Source: Actinomycetota bacterium (GTDB lineage: Bacteria > Actinomycetota > Thermoleophilia > Solirubrobacterales > Solirubrobacteraceae). From it: DNA of 5,630 bases. Below the pieces are notes generated by a model. It saw nothing but the letters and a program-made list of their open reading frames with translations. It was not told where the DNA came from and searched no databases. The stretch covers positions 1 through 5,630 of the forward strand of contig VAYD01000207.1 of NCBI GenBank assembly GCA_005883905.1, in the 5' to 3' direction. The position numbers and the translations under genes were made by a program. Positions within the stretch are counted from its first letter, which is position 1; every line of letters starts with the position of its first letter. Of the stretch, positions 1 to 5,630 are shown one piece after another.

Positions 1-1509
1 TGGGGCCCGAGCCCGCAGCCGCACATCGATGCTGCGCTGGTGGGCATCGAGGCGGCGATCGAGTCGGCGCTCGCGGACGCCGGCATCGACGCATCGGTCG
101 ACGCGCAGCTCGACGAGGTGGTGGCGCTGGAGATCGGCGCCGACGGCGTCGCGAGCGTCGCGAGTTGGACCGCGCTGGTGGAGCGGCTGCGCGCGCTGCA
201 GCCGGCGACGGCCGTCGCCCCGGCGCCGCGCGGCGAGCGGCCCGCGGCCGACGAGACCGCCGAGGACGACGCGACGCCACCGGCGGGCGACGGCCTGCCA
301 CCGGGACGCGACGCCGATGCGCAAGCGCTGGCGCGAACGCTCGCGCGCTGGTCGCGCGGCGGCCAGATCGCACGCGTGCTCGCGGCATGGCCCGAGGCCG
401 TCGTGCGCGAGTGGCTGCGGGCGGTCGCGGCCGCGGCCGACGCGGGCGGCGCGGGCACGACCGGCGCGCTGCCCGAGGAAGCGATGCGCGCCATCGCGGC
501 GACGCTGCTCGGCGGCGCAGCGCCGGCGCCCGCGGGCAGCCGCGCCGAGGCCGAGCGCCTGCTCCTGGTGATCGCCGCGCTCGCCGCGGCGCTGGGCGAC
601 CGGCTGCCCGATGGCGCGACCCAGGCGGCCGTGCGCGCGCTCGTCGCTCCCTCCGCCTCGGTCGCTGCCGCCGAGCCGCCCGCCGCCGCCGCGAGCGAGC
701 GCGCGACCGAACCTGCCGAGCCGCGCATCGAGCCGCCGGCCCTCGCGCGCCGCGGCGCGGAGATCGTGCCGGCGTTGCCGCTGCTCGTGCTCGCGCAGCT
801 CGCGCGCATCGGCTACGCCGATGCGATGGAGGCCGCTGCCTGGGCCGCCGGGCTGCCGAGCGGCGGCGCCCTGCTGGGCGCGGCGCTCGCCGGAAAGGCG
901 CTCCCGGCACCGGGCCGGGGCTGGCAGCGCCGGCCTGCCGAGCTTGCCGCGATCGCGCTCGTCGCAGGCGATCGCATCGGGCCAGGTTGGGCCGAGTCCG
1001 TCGCGGGCGCGGCCGGCGAGCTCGCGCCGCCGCTGGCCTCCGCGCTGCTGGCCGCGTACGCCGAAGGGCGCTCCGCGAACGACGAGGTGGTCGTCACCGC
1101 CACGGGCGACGGCGTCCTGGTGGGCGAGGCGGAGGGCCTGCTTCCGGTCGCCTGGGTGGCCGCTCGCGACGAGCTCGACGCGGCGCTCGACGCCCTCGGC
1201 CGTCCCCCGGTCCGCCGTGCCGACGCGTTCCAGCCGCTCGCTGCGGCGCTCGGGCCAAGGCGCGCGCTGCCGCGGGCGGATGCCGTCGCGCTCGAGCGCC
1301 ATCTCGGCGCCGCGGTCGGCACGGGGCTCGGACTGCTCGCGCTCGATCTGTGGGGCGGGCACGCGACGTCGCTGGTCGCGCTCGAGCGTCTCGGCGACCT
1401 CGAGGCGCAGGTCGAGCTCTCGACGGACGGTCTCGCCGTCGGCATTCCGCGCGGCCGGCGCTGGCTCGACCTGCGGCGCGGGGGCACGCTGGAGGTCGGC
1501 ACGTGGTGA
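1..1509 (+). CDS. Probable eCIS tape-measure-like protein (CIS_TMP/Afp14 type), 5' end missing
   Basis: Frame 1 is open from the first base to TGA at 1507-1509 (502 codons visible). A GTG at 40 could serve as a start, but it has no Shine-Dalgarno sequence, and the 13 codons before it are also open, so the gene most likely begins before the window. The protein is Ala-rich. Blocks of predicted helix (codons about 14-66, 108-145, 185-220, 250-330, 385-502) are separated by Pro/Ala/Asp/Glu linkers (about 70-105 and 217-247). Three stretches resemble contractile-injection-system tape-measure proteins in pattern: a Trp-bearing helix near codons 110-143 (LARTLARW...WPEAVVREWL), a hydrophobic helix at 255-276 (IVPALPLLVLAQLARIGY), and a C-terminal RHLG...LDLEAQVEL-type segment at 433-502 ending in a short basic strand. 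The strongest support is position: it lies directly upstream of, and overlaps, an Afp15-type ATPase, as Afp14 does. Tape-measure proteins set tube and sheath length in this particle family. The sequence is divergent, so the assignment is moderate; another eCIS structural or accessory protein is the alternative. Confidence 0.6.
   Translation, partial: WGPSPQPHIDAALVGIEAAIESALADAGIDASVDAQLDEVVALEIGADGVASVASWTALVERLRALQPATAVAPAPRGERPAADETAEDDATPPAGDGLPPGRDADAQALARTLARWSRGGQIARVLAAWPEAVVREWLRAVAAAADAGGAGTTGALPEEAMRAIAATLLGGAAPAPAGSRAEAERLLLVIAALAAALGDRLPDGATQAAVRALVAPSASVAAAEPPAAAASERATEPAEPRIEPPALARRGAEIVPALPLLVLAQLARIGYADAMEAAAWAAGLPSGGALLGAALAGKALPAPGRGWQRRPAELAAIALVAGDRIGPGWAESVAGAAGELAPPLASALLAAYAEGRSANDEVVVTATGDGVLVGEAEGLLPVAWVAARDELDAALDALGRPPVRRADAFQPLAAALGPRRALPRADAVALERHLGAAVGTGLGLLALDLWGGHATSLVALERLGDLEAQVELSTDGLAVGIPRGRRWLDLRRGGTLEVGTW
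1491..1496 (+). promoter_or_regulatory. Ribosome binding site of the AAA+ ATPase gene
   Basis: GGAGGT lies inside the last codons of the upstream gene. It is 9 bases before GTG 1506 and 6 bases before the alternative GTG 1503. It is the only strong Shine-Dalgarno match near the junction. It supports starting the ATPase here rather than at the distant in-frame ATG at 165, which lies inside gene 1. Confidence 0.7.
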
Positions 1510-3560
1510 GCCGCGCCGACCTCGCGGCAGCCGAGCTGCGCGTCCGACTGGCCGCGCTCGTGCGCGGGCTGCGAGCTGCGGTCGAGCGGCGCGCCGAGCG
1601 GACCGCGGCGATCCAGCGCCCGCAGGTGCGTCAGGTGGCGATCACCGAGCAGCACGCCCGCGCGGTGCTGCGCGAGGCGGAGCTGTTCGCGCGCAACGGC
1701 CGCGCCTACGGGCCGGGGACCGCCCTGACGCAGGAGGAGCGCGACCTGCTTGGCGCGCTCGAGCGCCAGGCTGCCGAGTCCGGGCTCGCGCTGCCGAGCG
1801 CGACCCTGCGCGGGCGCGGGCTCACGGACCTCGACCTCGAGATCCTGCTGCTGGCCGCGGCGCCCGCGCTCGACCCGTCGTTCGCGACGCTCTACGCCTA
1901 CGTCCACGACGCGCAGAGCGCCGGGGCCGCGACGCAGTTCCTCGCGGTCGAGGTGCTCGCCACCGGCTGCGACCACGAGCGACGCGTCGTCGAGTCGTGC
2001 GGCCCGTTCGGCACGCTGCGCAGCGAGGGCTGGATCTGCGCGTCCGGGCCGGACCGCGGCGCGCTCACAGCACTCAGACCCGCGGACGGCCTGACGGAGC
2101 TGCTCTGGGGCTCCTCGGTCGACGGCGGGCTGCTCGCGCACCGGTCAGCGGCTTTGCCGCACGGCGGGCTCCCCGGCGGCGCCGACGCCGAGCTCGTCGC
2201 CTCGCTGGCGGCCGCGCTCGCAGCCGGCCACCTGGACGTCGTCGGCGTCTGGGGATCGGACCGCGGCGGCCGGCACGCGATCGCCAAGGCGCTGCTCGGG
2301 GGCCGGGCCGGCGTCCACGCGGACGCCGCCGATGCGACGGCGGCGCTGCAGCGGGCGGCCGTCAGCGGCTGCGCGTGCGTGATCGAGGCGCCGGGCGATC
2401 CCGACGCCGCGGCCGAGGTCGCCGCCGCGGTCGCGGCCGCGTCGGTGACCGTCATCCTGCACGGACGGGAACCGCTGCGCGCCGCCGATCTGATCGTCGG
2501 CCGGCGCTTCGCGGACCTCGAGCTGCCCGCGTACGGATTCGCCGACCGCCGGGAGAGCTGGTCGGGCGCGTTCCCCGAGCTCGATCCGCGCGCGGTGGAC
2601 GATCTCGCCGCACGCTTCCGGCTGCTCCCCGATGAAGTGGCAGCCGTTGCCTCCCTCGACCGCGCGGCGGACGACTGGGCCAGCAACGGCGACCGGCCGC
2701 GGCTCGACGTGCTCGCCGCGCGCGTGTCGCGCCGACGGTCCCCGAAGGTCGCCGCGATCCGCACGCCCGCCCGCGGTCCCGAGCTGCTCGTGCTGCCCGC
2801 GGCGGAGCACGCGCAGGTGATGGACGTCGCGGCCGCGGCACGCGCATGGCCGCGCGTCGCAGAGGCCTGGCGCCTGGACCGGTTCGGCAACCCGGGCGTG
2901 ACGGCGTTGTTCGCCGGCGACCCGGGCACGGGCAAGACGCTCGCGGCCGAGGTCATCGCCACCGAGGTCGGGATCGACCTGATGGTGGTCGACCTGTCGC
3001 AGCTGGTCTCGAAGTGGATCGGCGAGACCGAGAAGCACCTGGACGCGGTGTTCACCGAGGCCGAGGCCTCGAGCTGTGTTCTGTTCTTCGACGAGGCTGA
3101 CTCCACCTTCGGGCACCGCGGCGAGGTCGCTCGAGGCGCAGATCGCTACGCAAATCTTGAAGTGGCGTACCTGCTGCAGCGGCTCGAGCGCTACGAGGGG
3201 CTCGTGATCCTGGCAAGCAACCTGCGCGCGAACCTCGATCCGGCGTTCACGCGGCGCTTCCATCACGTCGTGCACTTCCCGCGTCCGCGGGGGGAGGAGC
3301 GATTGCGCCTGTGGCAGCTCGCGCTGGCCGCGCCGGTCAGGCTCGCCGAGCCGGTCGAGCTCGAGCGGCTGGCGGCACTCGACCTGACCGGGGCCGGCAT
3401 CGCCGCGATCGTTCGCAGCGCAGCGCTGATGGCGCACGCCGAGGGGCGGGACGCGCTCACGCTGCGCGACATCCTGGTCGCGACGAACAAGCAGTTCCAG
3501 CGCGAGGCGCGGCTGCTGCCGCGCGAGCTGCTCGGGGCATACGCCTCGCTGGCGGGATGA
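1506..3560 (+). CDS. AAA+ ATPase of an extracellular contractile injection system (Afp15/Pvc15 type)
   Basis: The product is 684 residues, complete, in frame 3. GTG 1506 overlaps the previous stop as GTGA; GTG 1503 is an equally legal start two bases closer to the ideal spacing from GGAGGT. Residues about 5-40 form a basic helix. Residues 106-135 (LDLEILLLAAAPALDPSF then LYAYVHD) match the characteristic N-terminal winged-helix-like region of eCIS ATPases. Residues about 235-390 look like a first ATPase module with decayed motifs (G250...G255-R256-H257 where GxxxxGK[ST] is expected). The C-terminal AAA+ domain (about 435-684) has every key element: Walker A GDPGTGKT 471-478 (K477), pore-loop SKWIGE 502-507, Walker B LFFDEAD 526-532 (D529, E530), sensor-1 N572, arginine fingers R583/R584 and a sensor-2 region near G629-R637. 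In Afp and PVC this cytoplasmic ATPase is needed for particle assembly, and in PVC also for cargo loading. Codons around 3063-3170 use more A/T-ending triplets than the rest. The family assignment is firm; the role here is inferred from relatives. Confidence 0.93.
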   Translation: MSRADLAAAELRVRLAALVRGLRAAVERRAERTAAIQRPQVRQVAITEQHARAVLREAELFARNGRAYGPGTALTQEERDLLGALERQAAESGLALPSATLRGRGLTDLDLEILLLAAAPALDPSFATLYAYVHDAQSAGAATQFLAVEVLATGCDHERRVVESCGPFGTLRSEGWICASGPDRGALTALRPADGLTELLWGSSVDGGLLAHRSAALPHGGLPGGADAELVASLAAALAAGHLDVVGVWGSDRGGRHAIAKALLGGRAGVHADAADATAALQRAAVSGCACVIEAPGDPDAAAEVAAAVAAASVTVILHGREPLRAADLIVGRRFADLELPAYGFADRRESWSGAFPELDPRAVDDLAARFRLLPDEVAAVASLDRAADDWASNGDRPRLDVLAARVSRRRSPKVAAIRTPARGPELLVLPAAEHAQVMDVAAAARAWPRVAEAWRLDRFGNPGVTALFAGDPGTGKTLAAEVIATEVGIDLMVVDLSQLVSKWIGETEKHLDAVFTEAEASSCVLFFDEADSTFGHRGEVARGADRYANLEVAYLLQRLERYEGLVILASNLRANLDPAFTRRFHHVVHFPRPRGEERLRLWQLALAAPVRLAEPVELERLAALDLTGAGIAAIVRSAALMAHAEGRDALTLRDILVATNKQFQREARLLPRELLGAYASLAG

Positions 3561-5630
3561 AGGCCGCCGGCGTCGAGCCAGATCGCGACGTCGCCGCGAC
3601 GCCCGCGCTCGACGACCCGGACCTCCTCGAGGACGAGCTCGACGGCGAGCAGCCCAACTCGCTGCTCGAGCTGCTCGTCGAGGCGGCGCTCTTCGGGGAC
3701 TGGTTCGCGCTGGACGAGGAGCAGCCGCCGGCCGAGGAGGCGCCGGCCGAGGAGGCGCCGCCCGAGGCTGCGCCTGCCCCGCCCGCGCCCGCCCCGGCGC
3801 CGCCTGCCGAGCCGAGCGCCCCACCCGCCGCCGCCGCCGCCCCGGAGCAAAAGCCGCCGCCAGAGGCACCGACCGCCGAAGTCGCGCCGGAGCCCCAACC
3901 GCGGGCGGGACCCCCGTCGGCACCGGATGCCGGCGGTCCGGTGCCGTCGGCGCCCGACGAGGTCCAGGCCCGCGTGACCTCCGCCGTCTCGGCGCTGTCA
4001 CACCCCGCCGCGCCGAACCCGGCGGCCTCGCGCGCCAAGCTCGACCAGGCCCGCGCCGCCACCGCCGCCAAGGGCGAGTTCCGGACCACCTTCGTGTCCG
4101 TGCCGCCCTCGCAGATCGCCGGCGCCGCACCGTCCCATCGCCCGCCTCCGGAACCCGATCCGGGGCCGATCCCGGACGACATCAAGGCGCTCCACGAGGC
4201 GTTCGGGAAGCCCTTGCCTGCCTCGTCGCTCCCGCCGCTCACGCGCAGCCCGCGCGGCACGCTGCCCGATCTGACCGGCCCCGTCCTGACCGACTTCGAG
4301 ATCGGGGCCATCGCGGTCGGCGACCGGGCGATCGACGCCATGGTCAGCGGGACCGACCCCCACAGCGTCGAGACACGGGAGCGCCTCAAGCAGATCCGCA
4401 AGGACCTCGGTCAGGCCACCGCCGCCGCACCGGCGCCCGCCACTCCCACGGTCGGGCCTGCGCCGTTCATCCCGGGCGCCAAGGTCGTCGACGAGCCGAT
4501 CCAGGGCCTCGCGCTCTCGCCGCAGCAGCGCACGATCTTCGCCCGCGTCGTCGGCCAGCTGCGCGGCGACACGACCGCCGAAGCGCAGACGATCCTGAAC
4601 GCCCTCCGTACCGGGCACCCGAAGTACCCCGGCGGCGTGCTCCAGAACATCCAGGACACGCTGCCGATCGGCCAGGACCTCGCTCCGAACATCGCCGGCT
4701 CGCTCGCGAGCGCCGCCAATGGCCTTGCCGCCGCGATCCAGCTCGCCCCCGACGAGATCGACGCCGCGATCGCCGCGCGCCGCGACGAGGTCGCGCAGCT
4801 CAAGCAACAGGCCCTCGACGCTCAGCAGGCGGCACTGACGAGCGCGCAGCAGACCGCCGCCAAGACCGACACACACGTGCGCGCCACGGCCAAGGCCACC
4901 GCGGACGCGACGGTCCGCGCGGTGGCGAAGGACCGCGCGCTCGCCAAGCCGGTCAGCGCGACCCAGGCGCGCGTCGAGCGGACGCTCGCCGAGCTGCGCG
5001 AGCCGGTCGCGACCGAGCTCGCCCGCCTCGACACGCAGCTTCGCCTGCGCGAGCGCGCGATCGCCGACGCGGTCCGCGAGCAGGTCTCCGCGATCGGGCT
5101 CGCGCGCGTCCACGACGAGCTCGCGCTGGCGCCGAAGCCGGGCGAGCTGCAGACGCTCGAGGGGCGCATGCAGGTCGGCGAGGTCACCCGCTGGGCCGAC
5201 AAGGAGATCGCCGCGCTGAAGGAGGGGCCGGACAGCTCGCAGGCGACGCTGGTCGCGAAGGCCCGCGCCGACACCGAGCGCCTGAAGGCCGACGTCGAGT
5301 ACGCCGCGCAGACCGCGCTCGCGGCGCTCCAGGCATGGGGCGCGGCGCACACCAAGGCCACCGACACGTGGTGGACGACGATGGACGCCGACCTGCAGCG
5401 CTGGGCGACGCTGGCGACCGCCCAGGCTGAGCTGTGGTGCAACCAGCAGGGCGAGGCGTCGCGGCTCTCGCTCGCCCAGGACCTCGAGTCGTTCCAGCGG
5501 ATCGTCGCGCTCCAGCAGGCGGGCGATCGAGAGGCCGTCAACCAGTACATGGCGCGCCTTGACAGCGAGGGCAAGAGCGTCGTCCTGACGCTGATCGACA
5601 GCCTCAACAAGGGCGCGCCCGACCTGGCCG
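3557..5630 (+). CDS. Large Pro/Ala-linker and helical-rod protein, unknown family, 3' end missing; eCIS cargo/accessory candidate
   Basis: Frame 2 is open from ATG 3557 to the window end (691 codons, no stop). The ATG overlaps the ATPase stop as ATGA. No good Shine-Dalgarno is present, so coupled re-initiation is likely. Layout: residues 1-57 are strongly acidic with a short amphipathic hydrophobic core (LLELLVEAALFGDWFAL, 37-53). Residues 58-135 are a Pro/Ala/Glu linker. Residues 135-320 are mixed, with further Pro-rich breaks near 182-240 and 287-305. From about 395 to 691 the protein is mainly charged and Ala/Gln-rich helix, probably coiled coil, with Trp at 594, 605, 616 and 627. No signal peptide, membrane segment, HExxH motif or recognisable enzyme domain is visible in this part. 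The codon bias fits a real gene: almost all codons end in G/C, and the composition is plausible for protein. I do not recognise the family. A loaded effector or toxin with its catalytic domain beyond the edge, a tube-lumen protein, or another particle-associated factor are all possible. Confidence 0.85.
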   Translation, partial: MKAAGVEPDRDVAATPALDDPDLLEDELDGEQPNSLLELLVEAALFGDWFALDEEQPPAEEAPAEEAPPEAAPAPPAPAPAPPAEPSAPPAAAAAPEQKPPPEAPTAEVAPEPQPRAGPPSAPDAGGPVPSAPDEVQARVTSAVSALSHPAAPNPAASRAKLDQARAATAAKGEFRTTFVSVPPSQIAGAAPSHRPPPEPDPGPIPDDIKALHEAFGKPLPASSLPPLTRSPRGTLPDLTGPVLTDFEIGAIAVGDRAIDAMVSGTDPHSVETRERLKQIRKDLGQATAAAPAPATPTVGPAPFIPGAKVVDEPIQGLALSPQQRTIFARVVGQLRGDTTAEAQTILNALRTGHPKYPGGVLQNIQDTLPIGQDLAPNIAGSLASAANGLAAAIQLAPDEIDAAIAARRDEVAQLKQQALDAQQAALTSAQQTAAKTDTHVRATAKATADATVRAVAKDRALAKPVSATQARVERTLAELREPVATELARLDTQLRLRERAIADAVREQVSAIGLARVHDELALAPKPGELQTLEGRMQVGEVTRWADKEIAALKEGPDSSQATLVAKARADTERLKADVEYAAQTALAALQAWGAAHTKATDTWWTTMDADLQRWATLATAQAELWCNQQGEASRLSLAQDLESFQRIVALQQAGDREAVNQYMARLDSEGKSVVLTLIDSLNKGAPDLA
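3731..3760 (+). repeat. Perfect 15-bp tandem repeat (two copies)
   Basis: GCCGAGGAGGCGCCG occurs twice back to back (3731-3745 and 3746-3760). A decayed third unit (CCCGAGGCTGCGCCT) follows. The unit is in frame and encodes AEEAP, AEEAP, then PEAAP, at the start of the Pro/Ala/Glu linker of the third gene. This kind of repeat usually changes linker length without breaking the frame. Confidence 0.9.
5336..5437 (+). other. Tryptophan ladder with 11-residue period (hendecad-like helix)
   Basis: Within the third gene, Trp codons stand at residues 594, 605, 616 and 627, exactly 11 apart, with an extra Trp at 606. There is no proline between them, and the intervening residues (Ala, Thr, Gln, Asp, Lys) favour helix. 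Eleven residues make close to three helical turns, so all four Trp side chains would line one face of a straight, weakly right-handed helix. This is seen directly in the translation; its function is unknown. Confidence 0.75.

Noticed and set aside
40..42. GTG as the true start of gene 1
   Set aside because: No Shine-Dalgarno precedes it, and the frame remains open to base 1, so the gene most likely starts outside the window.
165..1502. Upstream extension of the ATPase frame to ATG 165 (a 1131-residue protein)
   Set aside because: The extension translates to Arg/Ala/Gly-rich noise and fully overlaps gene 1, which has plausible protein composition. GGAGGT and the GTGA overlap place the start at 1506 (or 1503).
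611..2635. 674-codon + strand open frame in a second frame
   Set aside because: It is Arg/Ser/Pro-rich, crosses the junction of two better genes, and shows no motif.
813..3106. - strand open frames of 442 and 402 codons
   Set aside because: They are antisense to genes 1 and 2, with low-complexity Ser/Arg/Ala composition and no recognisable motif.
2145..4130. 661-codon open frame on the - strand
   Set aside because: It lies antisense to the ATPase motifs and the start of gene 3, spans two genes, and its translation is dominated by Arg, Pro and Gly with no domain. Very high GC removes stop codons from such frames.
3457..5610. - strand open frames of 314, 450, 130 and 262 codons opposite gene 3
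   Set aside because: They are shadows of the coding strand. The + frame has continuous helical, protein-like composition, the expected third-position GC bias and an ATGA junction.
3557..5630. eCIS core (DUF4157-type) metallopeptidase domain in gene 3
   Set aside because: I looked for HExxH in the visible part and found none; H213-E214 lacks the second His.
1..5630. RNA genes, CRISPR arrays, insertion sequences, terminators
   Set aside because: No spaced direct repeats, cloverleaf-like segments, IS ends or hairpins followed by T-runs were seen. The genes abut with no room for intergenic elements.

Overview
The window is about three quarters G+C or higher, and nearly every codon in the main reading frames ends in G or C. 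This suggests a high-GC bacterium. Actinomycetota (possibly a Thermoleophilia/Solirubrobacterales-type lineage) is my first guess, and a high-GC myxobacterial-type proteobacterium is the alternative. There is no rRNA or marker gene to settle this.

Three genes lie head to tail on the + strand with no intergenic space: (1) 1-1509, the 3' part of a gene that begins before the window, an Ala-rich protein that looks like a divergent tape-measure (CIS_TMP/Afp14-type) protein of an extracellular contractile injection system (eCIS); (2) 1506-3560, a complete AAA+ ATPase of the eCIS Afp15/Pvc15 type, with an N-terminal winged-helix-like region, a central ATPase-like module with a decayed P-loop, and a C-terminal AAA+ domain with all canonical motifs; (3) 3557 to the window end, a protein of at least 691 residues that is open to the edge. 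It has an acidic N-terminus, a long Pro/Ala/Glu linker and a long, largely helical region containing a tryptophan ladder with an exact 11-residue period. I do not recognise its family.

Both junctions are 4-base stop/start overlaps (GTGA and ATGA), and the frame shifts at each one (frame 1, then 3, then 2). The genes are therefore almost certainly co-transcribed and translationally coupled. The tape-measure then ATPase order matches the end of known eCIS operons (Afp/PVC). In those systems the ATPase acts in particle assembly and, in PVC, in loading of cargo. Gene 3 sits where cargo or accessory genes are often found, and its layout (short leader, disordered linker, long helical body) makes it a cargo or accessory candidate. 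That role is inference.

There is no gene-free stretch over 300 bases. I see no tRNA, rRNA, CRISPR array, insertion sequence, promoter or terminator. The many long open frames on the - strand and in other + frames are by-products of very high GC content.
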